Positions 1-13,851 of a stretch of DNA of 64,000 nucleotides are shown here, in pieces. Origin of the DNA: Gloeopeniophorella convolvens (lineage: Eukaryota; Basidiomycota; Agaricomycetes; Russulales); the NCBI GenBank assembly GCA_022496205.1, contig WTXD01000047.1:142803-206802 (forward strand). The letters run 5' to 3'. The number at the start of each line of letters is the position of its first letter. Position 1 is the stretch's first letter. Made by a program: the position numbers and the translations under genes. The notes beneath the pieces were generated by a model that was not told where the DNA came from, made no database searches, and saw nothing but the letters and a program-made list of their open reading frames with translations.

Positions 1-727
1 GTTGGCTTCCTCCCCGATGAGCCTGTCCATCCCAAAGCAAACACACGCGCGCTTTCATTTCAGCAGGCTCTACCGCATATATCTCGTCTATTAGAAGACC
101 CGGGTGTTATGGACACGCTCATCACAGTGAGTGTCATCGTGTTCACGTTTTACTGCCACTGAGCGCGCATTGTAGTTGAAACAAGAACAGGACAAGCTTG
201 AGAAGCAGTTGTGGGAAGAACGGCAAGCGATACAGCGAAGACACGAAGAAAAGGTGAAGGTCGCAAGAAATAGGTCTGTCTACCGGTCTTCGTCTTGTCT
301 TATCATCCCGCTCCTGACATGTCAATAGGGCAGCAATGATTAAAGTTCCCCTCTCGAAGCATGACGCAGAGGTGATTGACTGCATGTCCTAGCCATCGGT
401 ATGCCAGAATGCTGGCCGTCTAACTCCGCTTCTTGTCAAGTATAGTTGATGTCGGACGCGTTCCATAGTGAGCTGAAGAAGTTCGATGCCGAGCGCGTAC
501 TGTCCGCTTGGGACGGACTAGTGCAAGGCCAGCAAGCGCACCTCGAGGCATTAGGCATACCGACGATGTTCGTGACGACCGATACGGGTGATCTCGATGT
601 GCGTGTTGCTTATTCATATGGCATCCCGAGAAACCCTCCTCACGCAGTCGGACCTGACCCGCAGAAACAACGCCGGGTTATGCACGTTTTGGAAGGCGTC
701 TTGCCCGCCGACGGCGCAGCATCATAG
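1..727 (+). CDS. Hypothetical coiled-coil protein, 3' part only
   Basis: The gene enters from the left edge. Reading frame 1 is open from base 1 and joins through introns at 127-175, 274-328 and 372-445 to a last exon at 446-727 ending in TAG. The visible product is about 180 residues. It has a charged, helix-forming stretch (KQEQDKLEKQLWEERQAIQR, then KVKVARNRAA) that looks like coiled coil, followed by a conserved-looking segment around LSAWDGLVQGQQAHLEALGI. There is no signal peptide in the visible part. I do not recognise the family and assign no function. Splice sites are good GT..AG and all joins keep the frame, so the gene itself is well supported. The start codon lies outside the window. 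Confidence 0.6.
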
Positions 728-1266
728 ACGGCCATTCTATCCGCGCGCTGCACCCCAATGCTCCTAGCCTAGTGTCATGCAGTTGGCATCTAGTGGAATA
801 TGGCAAATGTTTCAGTTCAGAGAGCGGGACATGATCGAGGGCAGACTCTGACACCAATTCCCCATGAAATGCGAAATTGCGCGGATCGGGGGAATGCACT
901 GGAATGCACGGGGACTGCGTCGGCACGATGCCAGTCGCTGTGCAGCGGTCGCATCCTGGGACCCCGGGAGGTAAAAGCAAGTAAAAGTTGGGTAAATCAC
1001 GCAGCGCGTGACACTTTGTGGGCATTTCTACCCTCGTGTGCCGGGCGGGATAGCGCGGCAAACCTCCGGGTCGATCGTCTTGCATCAGCATCAAACATCA
1101 TGCACATGCATCAAGTCTAATTAGGCTTTCTGCGGTCCGGTTCATTGCTTGGCTGCTTACATGATACATCTGGCCGCTGGCATCCCGCATTTTATTAGGT
1201 CCTCCGACCTCGCATAGTGACGCTCTATGCGTGGGTTGCTCCCTCCCACTCACCACCCCCACTCCG
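728..1266. other. Intergenic, 3' flank and upstream of hydrolase A
   Basis: No convincing coding exon on either strand. The stretch must hold the 3' end of the left-edge gene and the promoter of the hydrolase at 1267. I see no clear TATA box or repeat. Confidence 0.4.
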
Positions 1267-3159
1267 ATGCCGTATGTCGATCTAGTCGCGGACGATGACT
1301 ACGTCTCCATATGGTACATCACCAATACGCCGTGCAGTAGCGTGAGCACGTTCGACCCTAACAAGCCAACCGTCATCCTCTTGCACCCGGTCAGCCTCGA
1401 CTCCAGCTGGCTGGGGAATATTCTTGGGGACCCTCGCCTCGATGACAACTACAACATGATCGCATTCGACCTCCGGTTCTCTGGCAAGACGTGGGAGCGC
1501 CCCAATGGGAAGCTGGATTGCTGGGTGCAGGCCGCAGATCTGGCGTTTGCGTGCGATGTACGTCCGTGTTGCTACCTCATAAGCGACGCGTCGTGTTAGG
1601 CGTCAGGCACTAACGTGGCTTGACCCTCAGACGCTGCGCATTCCTCCAGCACACGTATGGGCAGAAGAGGCGATAGCCGTGAACATTGCCTTGCGCTTCG
1701 CAATAGTGTTAGTACTTGCGCAATGCCGTGCTCCTTGATGAGGATGTTGAAGGTGCATCAGTTTTCCGGAAATGTGTACCAGCCTTTGCTTGGTCACATG
1801 CTCTCCTCCAGCCGAGTGCGTATCCACCGAATCCCTAAGTCAGTCACTCGCCTCTGACCAGGTGGCGCCAGGCTCCAGAACGTTTTCGCAGCGCTGGATC
1901 ACGCTATGCGGTTGTGGAGTTTTGCTGAAGACTTGGATGCTCTTGATCAAGCTGCTGTGGAATTCCTCAACCTCACTGTGGGCATGGTGTGTCCGATTCT
2001 TTACCCCACAGTCCCTGGCGCTGAAGTATCGACCTTCGAAGGAGATGGAAGTAGACGAGATGGACAAGGTAGCTCTCACATACATTAATACACGATTCTC
2101 CCCGAATAATTCATCTTCCCAGATAGTGGCCTTTTGGCAAATACACTACCCTCCACACAAACGCGTCCGTGTCATTGGATTTGGGAACACGATTTTCAAT
2201 GTGCGCTGTGCCACTTCTCTCCTGGTGCTGTCACATGCTGACCTGAGGCTTCTTGAAGCGGATCCCCTTAACAAAATCGCAACTTGCTACGATTAATCAA
2301 CCTGTTCTTATACTCCATGTACGTCGGCTGCAGCTACGACCGGTCTCGACGCTCAAGTGTATTCAGGGAGAAAATAATACAACGCACCCTGTCAAGTACG
2401 TTCAAAGGCTCAAAGAAAACCTTGTTAACTCCCCAGAAGTAATCCTCTCTGTCATACGGGGTGCGTCTGTTCCTTTGTCCAGTTCTATCCCCGTTGACAC
2501 TTCACCGTAGGCGCTTCTGGCTACCTAAGCACAACTCCTTCCTGCGCATCTATTCTTAATCAGATCTATGCTAAATTCCTCGGCCGCCTCCCGCGGACGC
2601 CCCTGGGACGCAATCTCCCTGTCATTCCCGACCACATGAAGCGATCGCTTGCAAGGCTCGCAGACCTTTCAGGCGACGCAAGGATCGCTGATAGGAACCC
2701 GTCATCAGTGATGTCATTCTCTCTCGTGACACCAGAGATCGAACGCGGGCAGACCGAAGCGTTCGCACTGTTCTTGAAGGGGATGAAACAGGCATTTTCT
2801 CCCTTACGTCCCGACGGTCGGCCACAACGAAGGTGCGTCCTTCGATCCACTTGCTCATCTCTTCCGGTATTGGTTAAATATGTGTTCATTTTCCTCCAAC
2901 GCATACCAGGTTCTCCGAACGTGGAGGACGTCATTGGTTCCATGGTGACGTTGACGGACACTCTTATGCGTATAGTGGTGAACAGCAGCAAGCATCGTCA
3001 CAGCCATCCCGAGCCGGTAGTCAAAATGGCGGTGAGCGAGCCTTGTCGTTTGGGCCCTGGATACTCCCTCATCATACCGTCTTCAGATCCGGACAGCCCC
3101 CGAAACCAGCAACCCACGCCACTGAGGGCGCAGCCTATATCGAAGGAGCTGATGGATGA
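1267..3159 (+). CDS. Alpha/beta-hydrolase-fold protein A (probable pseudoenzyme)
   Basis: First of two tandem paralogues. The start ATG at 1267 gives MPYVDL, matching the start of the copy at 4019. Exons include 1267-1557, 1631-1707, 1762-1815 and 1872 onward. Fold landmarks are an LLHP oxyanion-type loop, the strand NYNMIAFDLR, and a PVLILH strand near the C-terminal lobe. The last exon ends ..EGADG with TGA at 3157-3159. The nucleophile-elbow region reads HVWAEEAIAV, where copy B has HVWACESFAT, so the expected catalytic Ser is Ala here. One join needs an unusually short intron (1978-2011, 34 bases). Substrate is unknown. The family resembles hydrolases of the epoxide-hydrolase/haloperoxidase superfamily, but this copy may be catalytically dead or decaying. 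Confidence 0.65.
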
Positions 3160-4018
3160 GGGCAGAATGAATCGCGCTGCACCATTGCAGTATACTCTTG
3201 ACTTGAAGGCATCTCTCGCACGTGTCTCGCTCGTGCTCCAAGCGCGGAAGTCGCGCCACAAGCCCTCCTCATGATGGTGAGGGCGATGCGTCGTGCCGCG
3301 GTGCTGCCCAGGTCTTGTATTTTTATTGTGCGCGCAAGCACGGGATTCACACTGTAGCAAATAAAGTGGGTTATCCATGATCGTCCAGGACGCATCACCA
3401 GTAGATGCTGGACAGGCCATCCTCGGTCATGCACCTCAATTTGTGGCTCTACCGAGGGCCAATTTCCCTCGGTTAGCAGTCCTTGACGAGGGATGCTTAT
3501 GTACCAACTAGAGTTGGTAGTCAAGAAGTGTATATATAAGCTTAGTGAATAGAGCGTGGCACGAAGATCTCAACTAAACAGAGCTTCTGATTGGTGGTGC
3601 CCCGTTTCCTTATGTAACGCTTCGGGCCTGCGGTCCGCAGACGCGGACCTGGTGAGCAAACCGTCCTCTGTGGGCTGGCAGGAGTCTGCTGTCGGGGTGC
3701 CCTATCTCACCCAGCTAGGACGGGCTGTCGCTATGGCCAAGTGTCCGTGCATTTTCCCTGAGGAGTCGAGTCCAGAATAATATGGACGGAGCGGAGATGC
3801 CAGCTCGCATGGCGGGGCGGAGCAGTCCGTTTCGGTAACCCGCCCCTCGGCCAGGCCGCCCGGCGGGCCACGGCAGCTAACCCCCCAAATTCTTCGAGTT
3901 GACGCTCAAAGATGGAGAGACATAAGATCCCGGCGGACAAGACCAGCGGCCTCCTTTAAAGTCGAATGTCTCAGCCACCGACTGTGGCGTATCCTCCCCT
4001 CACCCCGGCGTGCACGCG
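3160..4018 (+). other. Intergenic between hydrolases A and B
   Basis: No supported gene; a 74-codon ORF at 3556-3780 looks like chance. A TATA-like run (TATATATAAG) lies near 3531-3540. It is about 480 bases before the next start codon, so its link to hydrolase B is uncertain. Confidence 0.35.
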
Positions 4019-6003
4019 ATGCCATATGTCGACCTCCCTACCAACTACGACGATTACGCGTCGCTCTGGTACATCACCAACTCCCCGACGGGCACAGTCG
4101 GTGGCTTCGACTGCGCCAAGGCCACAGTTGTTCTTTTGCACCCCCTATTACTCGATTCCGCGTGGCTCTCGGCCCAGTTCGAGGACCCGCGGCTGTCGAA
4201 TTCTTACAACCTCATCGCGTTCGATGCACGGCATGCCGGGCAGACGATGTCGCAGCTGAGCGGGAAGCAGGATGGATGGACAGACGCGGCAGATCTGGCA
4301 TTTGCGCTCGAGGTGCGTGCATGTCCCTTGTGACGTCCACGAACGCATAACCAACCTTGCAACTGGAACAGACCCTGTGCCTCCCGGCTGTGCACGTCTG
4401 GGCGTGCGAGTCTTTCGCCACGACAAGCGCACTTCGCTTCGCTGCAATGTACGTGCGGCGCACGGCTCATTGTCTGAGGTGATTGATGCTCATCGATGAC
4501 CGGTGACCCCCAATTTGTAGCTTTCCGGAGATGTGCCTCAGCGTGACCCTGCTGACTGCTCCTGGCGACCCGGATGGGTGAGCATTGATCCCGTCCCTAG
4601 CGTGGGCGAAGTATCTAAAACGACCGGCTATGCTAAGGTCGTTATACAATATTAACGAGCTCGTCCAATCGTGGTGCTACGCGCAGGAGCTAGACACTAT
4701 AGAGCACACGTTTATGAACGTTGTCACCGCGCTATGCGGCCAGGTACGTGACCCACATGGATAACGTAACACAGTTGTTGAATTGATAGTGTTTAGGACG
4801 TAAACCTAGACCTGGAGGACGATGTGAGCCAATCTCCGGCACGCAGGGATCGCGCGCTGACTTGCCGAGCAGCTAATTGCCCACTTGGAAGTGCACTATC
4901 CGCCATTCAAACGTACTGTCGTTTCCCACCTGGGTTGCCTCATTGCAAGTGTGAGTGCCGTCACACCCTGAGCGGCCTAGCCCAACTGACTGATTAGGTA
5001 CAGCACGAAAGGGTGCCGAAAGATTTGCTGGGAGCCATCAAGCAGCCGGTGCTGATCATTCACGTGAGGCGGTTCATGCTGCCCGTGCCCTCATGTCCTG
5101 TAGACTCATCGGTCAAACTAGGGTGACTCCAACGAGATCTTCTCCCCCGAATGCGCATACAGGATGCAAGAGGAACTCGTTAACGCCAAAGACGGTGCCA
5201 GCATATTCTTCGTAAAAGGTAAGCCTGCACTTCTCCCCCACGCTTCGGGCCCTCTCAAAGCCGCCCCAGGTGCCCAGGGCTACCTTAGCGTGGTCCCTGA
5301 GAATGCGTCAATCGCAAATCGTGTATTCGCTTCATTCCTCGCACGCCAACCGCCTATGCGCTCCGACCCCCTACCATCACAATCGGCGCGTATGCACGAC
5401 GCGATGAACCGCCTCGCAGCCATAGTGGGTGACCCCGATATATGCAATCGCGAACCATCATCGCCCATGGCGTTCTCGTGTGTACCATCTGCTGTCGTGC
5501 ACAGGCGAGCCCAGATCTTTGCACGGGCAGCCGAGGGGCACCGCAGCGCCTTCTCTCCCCTGAGCCCGAGTGGGCGACCCGTGCGGAGGTGCGCAATTTG
5601 AACTGCCGCGTAAACCCTCCCTAACCTCCTTCGTCCAGGTATTCAGAACGGGTCCAGAACCAGTGGTTTGATGTGGACAGATATGGGATGTCACACGCAG
5701 GTGCGCTCCGCCCTCCACCTATTCAATTCATGCCAAGGCGCGGCTCACGCGCGCCCCGCGTCCCGTCGCATCCATTCAGCGCAATCCCCGGAAAACCATT
5801 TGCGCTTGCTGACCATGAACGAACGTTTCGAGGCGCTGTCACGCAAGCTCGCGGACGAGCTGCCCGTCGCCCGTGCCAGGCGCTCGGTGCCCCGCGTGCC
5901 CTCGCAGGCCTTCGAACGCATGGCAACCAGGACGGGCCTGACGTCGCGTGTTGCAAATACTGCGAGCCTTGCCGCGCGCGCGCTCCAACGCCTGCCTATC
6001 TGA
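4019..6003 (+). CDS. Alpha/beta-hydrolase-fold protein B
   Basis: Second tandem paralogue. ATG at 4019 gives MPYVDLPTNYDDYASLWYIT. The gene is intron-rich: exons start at 4019, 4372, 4521, about 4638 and later, and the exon plan matches copy A. The nucleophile region is HVWACESFATTSALRFA, keeping the Ser that copy A lacks, and is followed by IFPEMCLSVTLLT. Later blocks are HYPPFKRT, KQPVLIIH, GAQGYLSVVPENASI and RSAFSPLSPSGRPVRR. The C-terminus is best read as ..AARALQRLPI with TGA ending at 6003, which needs a short intron at about 5700-5737. An uninterrupted alternative frame there encodes a Cys-rich tail. Probably a cytosolic serine hydrolase; substrate not inferable. Confidence 0.7.
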
Positions 6004-6684
6004 TCTTCCCCGCCTCGCTGTCCGACCTCCAGCCTTCCTCCAGAGTTCCGCCGACACCTGCAATGCAATTGTCTATACGAGCTAACGACGGACGTTAATG
6101 AGTCCGATGCATGCGCTCTTAAGCTTGTGCTCGTCGCGAGGCACGTGGGTGTCGCAAAGTATCTTACGAGTATATATAGTACATAAACATAAACAACTCG
6201 ACCATCATATCATACTTGTATCTTATACCCTGTTCAACGTCATCAGTAATGTGTACCTACATACATTATGGGGGCGCCCCTAGTGACTATGACTGGTGAT
6301 CCCCGTTGCAGCGCTCCTCGCGTTCACGTGGGGTCCCTCTGCCCCGAATCGCGGCCTCCGCAACGGCGAGGCTGAGGTCGTCAACCCATGGATTGTTGCC
6401 ATTGCATCGAAAGGTCGATGTAAGGGCCGGAGACGAATCGTTATGGGTTTAGGATCATACCGATTGGGTGACAACCCGTCACTCGTGATTGTCGAAAAGT
6501 GTATATAAGGACGTCGCTCTCGACGCGAGGGGATCAGCCTTTTTGTACTTACTTCACGAGTCACCGAATTCACCCCACTAGTATAGTGGGTCCTGGTTAC
6601 TTTCGGAGTGCATTAAGGACTATCGCCATTACAGTCGACCTCTCTCTCTCTCAGGAACTTTGATCTGCATTGGCTGCTAGCACC
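6004..6684 (+). promoter_or_regulatory. Upstream region of HNT1 with TATA box
   Basis: No gene is supported here. TATATAAG at about 6502-6509, preceded by AAAAGTG, lies about 180 bases before the HNT1 start codon and is a plausible core promoter. Confidence 0.4.
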
Positions 6685-7456
6685 ATGACCACGACAGTGA
6701 AGTGAGTCCTGCTTCATGGGCCTGACAGCAGGTGCAAGACCTGATATGCGCTGCAGAACACTCGCCAGCTGCATCTTCTGCAAGATCATCAAGGGCACGC
6801 TGCCTCGTCTCTCTGGATGACCTCTTAGTAAATGACCCTCTTACAGGCGAGATCCCAAGCTTCAAGCTCCTCGAGACAGACTTATCGTGTGTCCATCGCC
6901 TATCTCCTTACAATTCATGACGCCGATTGGCCATATTCGCAGCTACGCCTTCCTGGACATCGGTCCGCTCTCGAAGGGCCATGCACTCATCATTCCTAAA
7001 TGTGCGTACCAGGGTGCATATATTGCGTCTCGAATGCTGACACTGGGGGTGGACAGACCATGCGGAGAAGATGCACGAGCTGCCGGACGAGTATCTGAGC
7101 GAAGCGATGCCGATAGCGAAGAAGATCGCGCTTGCGCAAGGCGCGGAGAACTACAACATCCTACAGGTTCGCTCCCTTACGAAGCCTCTGTCCAATCACT
7201 CTTAACCCCATTGACTTTCGTGCGTACCGCGGCAGAACAATGGACGCATCGCCCATCAGGTATGGTGCTTCACGTACCGGTAATTTATCGCGCGCTGATG
7301 ACTACGTGTATGCAGCACGTCGACCACGTCCACTTCCACGTCATCCCAAAACCCTCAGAGTCGGATAAGGAGGGGCTGGTGGTGGGATGGCCGCAGCAGA
7401 CGCTATCGAAGGAGGAACTTGCGGCTATCTTTGGAGAGCTGAAGGGCAAGCTGTAA
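6685..7456 (+). CDS. HNT1: Histidine-triad nucleotide-binding protein, Hnt1/HINT type
   Basis: HINT enzymes hydrolyse adenosine 5'-monophosphoramidate and related nucleoside phosphoramidates. The start is MTTTVK at 6685 and the stop is TAA at 7454-7456. Short exons encode ASCIFCKIIKG, then EIPSFKLLETDLS, then YAFLDIGPLSKGHALIIPK, and later QGAENYNILQ and NNGRIAHQ. The signature HVDHVHFHVIPKP supplies the HxHxHxx triad; its middle His is the family's nucleophile. The protein ends ..IFGELKGKL. Length and motif order fit the cytosolic/nuclear fungal homologue. The second intron (6795-6846) begins with GC, not GT. A good TATA box lies upstream. The gene is followed on the same strand by KRR1. Confidence 0.9.
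6795..6846 (+). other. GC-AG intron in HNT1
   Basis: Joining AAG-G to GC-GAG across this 52-base intron restores KIIKGEIPSFKLLE. The donor is AAGG|GCACGC and the acceptor is TTACAG. No GT donor nearby keeps this frame. Confidence 0.65.
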
Positions 7457-7697
7457 CGTGGATAAGAGCTACTTTGTATATATGCCGTGCAACAGTGCTA
7501 CCGTCGCTGTGTGCCGCGTTCCCGCTGAATCGCAGGGAACTGGACGCAAACCAGCGATGAGTTGTTGAGACCCCTGTCGAGCGAGGATTCGGTGCGATGG
7601 CCGGGCCGGGATCCCCGCACGCCTGAATTCTTCCGGTTGGTCGCTCGTTCTACGGCAGAACCTGTCAGAACGACAACGTCGACAAAGGCCAGGAGGA

Positions 7698-9292
<1,595 letters not shown>

Positions 9293-9562
9293 TTTATTCT
9301 TGTCGGTTTCATGTGTCGTGGAGTACATTGCATCTGTGTTAATTCGTTCGACGACGCCCCATGTGAGCACAAGGACTGTCAGCGCGGGCAGGTTCACTGC
9401 CAGTGATGTCTCGGCTATCGCAAGGGGCCACAAAGACACACGTCGCTGAACAATGATTTCGCAAAAGACCGTGGAATGAAGTCCACCTTGCACGTTACAT
9501 TCGTTTCACCGGCTCACTACTTACCACCACCCTCCCCCTTCCCCTCCCTCACCGCCAATTTA

Positions 9563-11148
9563 ATGGCGACCGCCTCCTCCCCATGGACCCCTGCGCCCGG
9601 GCGGCACAACGTCAGCATCGGCTCGTCGCTCGGCAAGGCCCTCAAGGCCCGCAAGGGCCAGGTCCCACAGAAACCAAAGCAGGGCGCTCGTGCGCTCCCC
9701 GAACGCGACTTCTATACCCTCCGCTGTGCGCCACCCTCGCTGCAGTACATATGCAGATACCTGACTCGTCGTAGACAACCATAAGCCACCCTCGATAGAT
9801 TCCACAAAGCCGGGCACCATCGAGGCGATACCCGGCGCAGAAGTAACGACTGTCCGCGTGGAGCGGCCCACAACTAACGTGCGCCCGGGTCCTGTCCACA
9901 ATCTTTGCTTGCGCTGCGACTGACCGAGGCTTTGCAGGCGAATGAGGTTATCGTGTGGAAGGGCGAGGAGAAGCCCGCAAAGGAGTGGGAATGCGTCCTC
10001 ATCTACGACGAGGAGAAACAGACGTTCACGCTCGAGAAGCTTGATTCGCTTGTCAACCTCAACTACGAGGGCAAGGCGCTGCCCCGTGCACGCCCCACCG
10101 CCTCCCGTGCGTCTTCTTACCCTTCCTAGTCTGTTTAGGTACTTACGGACCCCGCACAGCGATACCCACCCCCGCTCCGGTGCACACGCCCGCACGGACG
10201 GCCGCCGACGAGCTCGAGGCGCAAATCGAGGCCGGGTTTGCGGAGGCCGACGTAGATGCTGACGCGGATGGCGAGCCTGACCCGAGCTTCTCAGCAAAGC
10301 AGGAAGAAGAAGAAGAAGAGATTCCCATTGCGCGCATCGTACCACCTCCGCCAAAGCAACAACCAAAACCTATCCCTCCTCTCGTTTCGCCAACATCCAA
10401 GCCGAAGGCCCGTCCGCTCAAGAAGACTGCACCGGTACCTTCAACTGTACCTGCACCCTCACCCGTGCCTGCACCGGCATCCGTGACGGCGGCAGTTGTG
10501 CCACCGCCGAAATCGCGAGGTACAGGCGGGTCCAAACCTGTGAAGCCTAGAGCAGCTGTACCGCCGAAGCGCACGCTCGAGCACGCCGATGATGAGGGTT
10601 TCGAGATCAACGTGCCTCTCGCGCCCGCAGCACCACCCCCTTCTGTCTCCAAGCGCGCGCGCGCGTCCTCACCACCACCTGCAGCTATGTCTGCGTCGTC
10701 GTTCACCCTCGCGCTACCGACTCCGTCCGGACCGGACCCACTCGCGCACCAGGGATTGTACGCGTCCACCTCTACCTCCGCGATCGCGCCGGCAGCGGCG
10801 GCCGACTCGGATGATGATTGGGATGAGATCATCGGACCATCGGACCCCACGCCTGCACGCGCGGCGCCGCAGGACTTGACGATCCCGCTACAGGGGCAGA
10901 CGCAGGCGCATGACGAGGAGGAAGACGACGGACTCGACTTCCTCGAGCGCGAGTTGCTCGGCGAGGACGAGCCGGAGGACGCGGATGGCGACGAGGATGA
11001 GGAGATCGAGGAAGTGCCCGTGCCTGTGCCGCCGGTACGCGTGGGCGGTGGGCCAGTGTCCATGAACCAGTTCGTAACTGGGGAGACGGCTGTTATCGAG
11101 GACTACGACGACGAGTACTCGAGTAGTGAGGAGAGCGAGGAGGACTAA
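9563..11148 (+). CDS. EAF-type RNA polymerase II transcription elongation factor
   Basis: ATG at 9563 (MATASSPWTPAPGRHNVSIG); TAA ends at 11148. The N-terminal half matches the ELL-associated factor domain: ERDFYTLRYNHKPPSID, then KPGTIEAIPGAEVTTVRVER, then EVIVWKGEEKPAKEWECVLI, YDEEKQTFTLEKLDSLVNLN. EAF proteins bind ELL and stimulate Pol II elongation in the nucleus. The C-terminal half is low-complexity: Pro/Ala-rich linkers, an acidic EEEEEE run, a second acidic region (EEDDGLDF..EDEPEDADGDEDEEIEEV) and a Ser/Glu tail ending SSSEESEED. This layout fits an acidic transactivation-like tail. Introns fall after about 9719, 9878 and 10107. The gene lies 270 bases downstream of KRR1 on the same strand. 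Confidence 0.82.
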
Positions 11149-11527
11149 TGTGCTCGCCCTCCAATCCTCTGGTCTACACATCATCACTACTATATCGTAT
11201 TCGTCGCAGCACATTAGTTTTCATTATGCCTTGTTTTGTGTACAGTTTTGCATATTTATCAACCGTTTGCTGCGACCCTGATGCTTACAAGTATAGCGCA
11301 GCCACCCGTCGCGGGCTATTACACGCTCTTCGTGAGGTGTATTCGTCTGGACCAGGCCAGCAGCACGCGCGTGCAGCAGTACAACATAACACACGCAAAC
11401 CCCCAGGGAAAGATAGCAAAGTAGGTATCAAGGACCAAGCACGCAGTGGTCGACAACAAACAAAACATGATAATATAGATACTGCACTTAACAAAAAGCG
11501 TTGGTCCGCCATCCTCTCGCATCTAGC
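11149..11527. other. Convergent 3' region between EAF and ferritin-like A
   Basis: Tail-to-tail 3' flanks of the plus-strand EAF gene and the minus-strand ferritin-like gene. There is no coding signal beyond short chance ORFs. Confidence 0.4.
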
Positions 11528-13096
11528 TTAAGTCGACGTCGGGATCGGCACCATCGAGATGCCCATCACAATAACCTGGCCGCCCGCTGCGGGGCCGTTG
11601 GGCGTTGGCCCGCTCGAGGCGGATGCACTCTGAGCATTGTTGCTCGGGTCGGACGAAGCGGACGGGGTGGCGGCCGATGACGAGGCAGACGACGACGAGG
11701 CGGTCGGGGAGCCACTCACGCTCGAGATGATGGAGCTCGCCTGGGAGGGGCTGATCGTCGCGGTGCTCGACACGGGTGCCGTACCGTTGCTGCGGACAAG
11801 GGCGGAGACCTCCTCGGGCACCGTGTCGATGAACGTCATGAGCGGGCCCGCGACGATAGCGTTGCTGCCGCGGTCAACCACGTTGTTAGGCAACGGCTGG
11901 TCGTCGGACGTGATCCAGATTGCGACGGGGCCATTGATGCCGGACGGGGGGATACACTGGTCAAGGGGGAGCGAGATCGAGATGGGGAGGCCACCGAACA
12001 TCATCTGGCAGTGGAAGTTCTATGTGAACGCTGTGAGTTAGGATGATGGTACGAGTTATAAAAGGTGGGCTGACATCGGTGCTGCCATTGATGGCGGGGG
12101 AACTGAACTGCAGCAAGGTGCCGACGCCGATGGGCCCAGTGTTCGTGACGGAGAGGGCCGCGTTGGCTAGGGTTCATGAGCGACGAGGGAGACATGGACG
12201 AGCAGAGCGCACGGAACGTACCAGTAACGCCGAGATCACAGCCGCTGATGAATGGACCAGCAATGGCGAGGATCTCTTGGGGGAGCATGGGAAGGTCGAA
12301 CGCCTGGGGGATAGCCGAGCCGCCCTGGAAGATGTTCAGGATGGTCTGATGGCGAGCCTCGATAGTCGCGATGGACGCAGCAGCGCTAAGAACGATCGGG
12401 TCCTCAATGAGGTGAGCAGCGCCGAGGTAGGCACTGACGCCGACGTTCTCAACGAGCCGCGCGACCGGCAACATCGTCGTGACGTCGGTCAGAACGCTCG
12501 TGAAGTCAAACTGGCAGGACGAAAGGGGCTGTTCACCGAACGAGGTGATGAGAGACTACGAGATGCGTCATATACAGGTGCAAAGGGATGAGATGTAAGC
12601 ACAACCGACCTCGAGGGCGCCGACATGCGTAGACTCGTCAACCTGGATGGTGGTGAACAGCTCAACTGGGATGTTCGCGGACGTGAAGCCGGCGTTGGTG
12701 AAGTCGGACGCCTGGAACTTGGACAGTGCCTGCTGGTAGAAATTCGTCTCCAGCTGTTCAAGAGTGTGGGCAAACTCTGCAAGAGAAAAATAAAACTCGT
12801 TAGCTACTACATTGCGATTGGGATCGATCCGACTCGGTGAAGACCCTCAACCGAATCCGCGACGGGATGGAAGGGAGATTACCCTCCGGGCCATCTCAAC
12901 CAACGTATGTTACGCGATCGCACATAAGCGATGGCATGACGACCGCGCGCGTAGATGGGGAACCTAGGTGGCACTAAACTGGGGACTCACGGAGGACGAG
13001 CAGTGTGTTATTGTCCGTGCTGCGACGGAAGGGCGCAGCCGAGACAGCAATCGGCGCAGCGAGGGCGAGAAGGGATGCGGAGGTAGAGAGACGCAT
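11528..13096 (-). CDS. Secreted ferritin-like domain protein (Rds1-like), copy A
   Basis: Start at 13096 (MRLSTSASLLALAAPIAVSA, a signal peptide); stop TAA at 11528-11530. Exon at 12615-12779 encodes EFAHTLEQLETNFYQQAL..and IQVDESTHVGALE. The next exon (down to about 12220) encodes LPVARLVENVGVSAYLGAAH, then IATIEARHQTILNIFQGG and a tail into SGCDLGVT. The two ExxH motifs (ESTH, EARH) are those expected of a di-metal ferritin-like four-helix bundle. A C-terminal domain with FGGLPISISLPLDQC follows, then a long Ser/Thr/Ala-rich tail, possibly heavily O-glycosylated. Fungal relatives are called stress-response Rds1-like or ferritin-like proteins; their biochemical role is not settled. It is a divergent paralogue of the copies at 33005 and 35061. 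Confidence 0.75.
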
Positions 13097-13851
13097 GTTT
13101 AAAAGTGCAGAACAGTTAGAAGTTGCCGGAATGAATCAGCCTGCTGGGTGCTTGGGATAGAAAAAGAAGGAAAGAATGACCAGGGGCGCGACCGGGCTGC
13201 CCGAAGATACCTATAAGCAGAAGAAGGAGTGAGCATGAATCACAAGAAGCGACGGAGAGGAGCAACTGACCGAGAGAGAAGAAAAGGGGAAAACGGTGGA
13301 GGGGGTGGAAGGGTGAGCAGCGCGACGCAATCTCGTCGTTTTATGAGACGTTCAAGACGGCTGCTGATTGGTCCGTCTTGAGCTCGGTCTCCCCGGATTT
13401 GGTTCCGCGACAGCGAGTTGCCATGGCGTCCACAATCCCTCTTCCACGTTCTGTTCCACTGTGCTGGGTCACCAAAGTCCAATCGCCCTCGAACCGACCA
13501 CAATTCCTTTCTCAGGCACATCCGCCGGAAGCCTTTTGTCATCGCTCAGCGCCCCTTATTCTGTCCTCCGTCTCACATACGCCTGTCGTGCGCCACACCA
13601 CCGCAGTCTCAACGGACAAGCAATGATGTTGCAATTTCTTCAAACACAACACCATTCCACATACAATCTGATTCAGGCGATGCAGATGCGACCCCATCAA
13701 ACAGCACACGGTATTGACGCGCACCTTGTGAAGGCACTACAGGATTGTCCCATAAATTAGACGCATGCCCCCTTCAGACTACCACCTCTGATGCCCATCT
13801 GCCAATCGCATCGCCAATCATATCCGTTCTCCCGTTCACCCCCTTCCTCAT
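13097..13851 (-). other. Intergenic: ferritin-like A upstream, carboxypeptidase 3' flank
   Basis: No supported exon. The first 300 bases upstream of the ferritin-like start contain purine-rich and GA-rich runs (13235-13320). No clear TATA box. Confidence 0.35.

Noticed and set aside
3556..3780. 74-codon ORF between the hydrolase paralogues
   Set aside because: No family-like sequence, no promoter or splice support.
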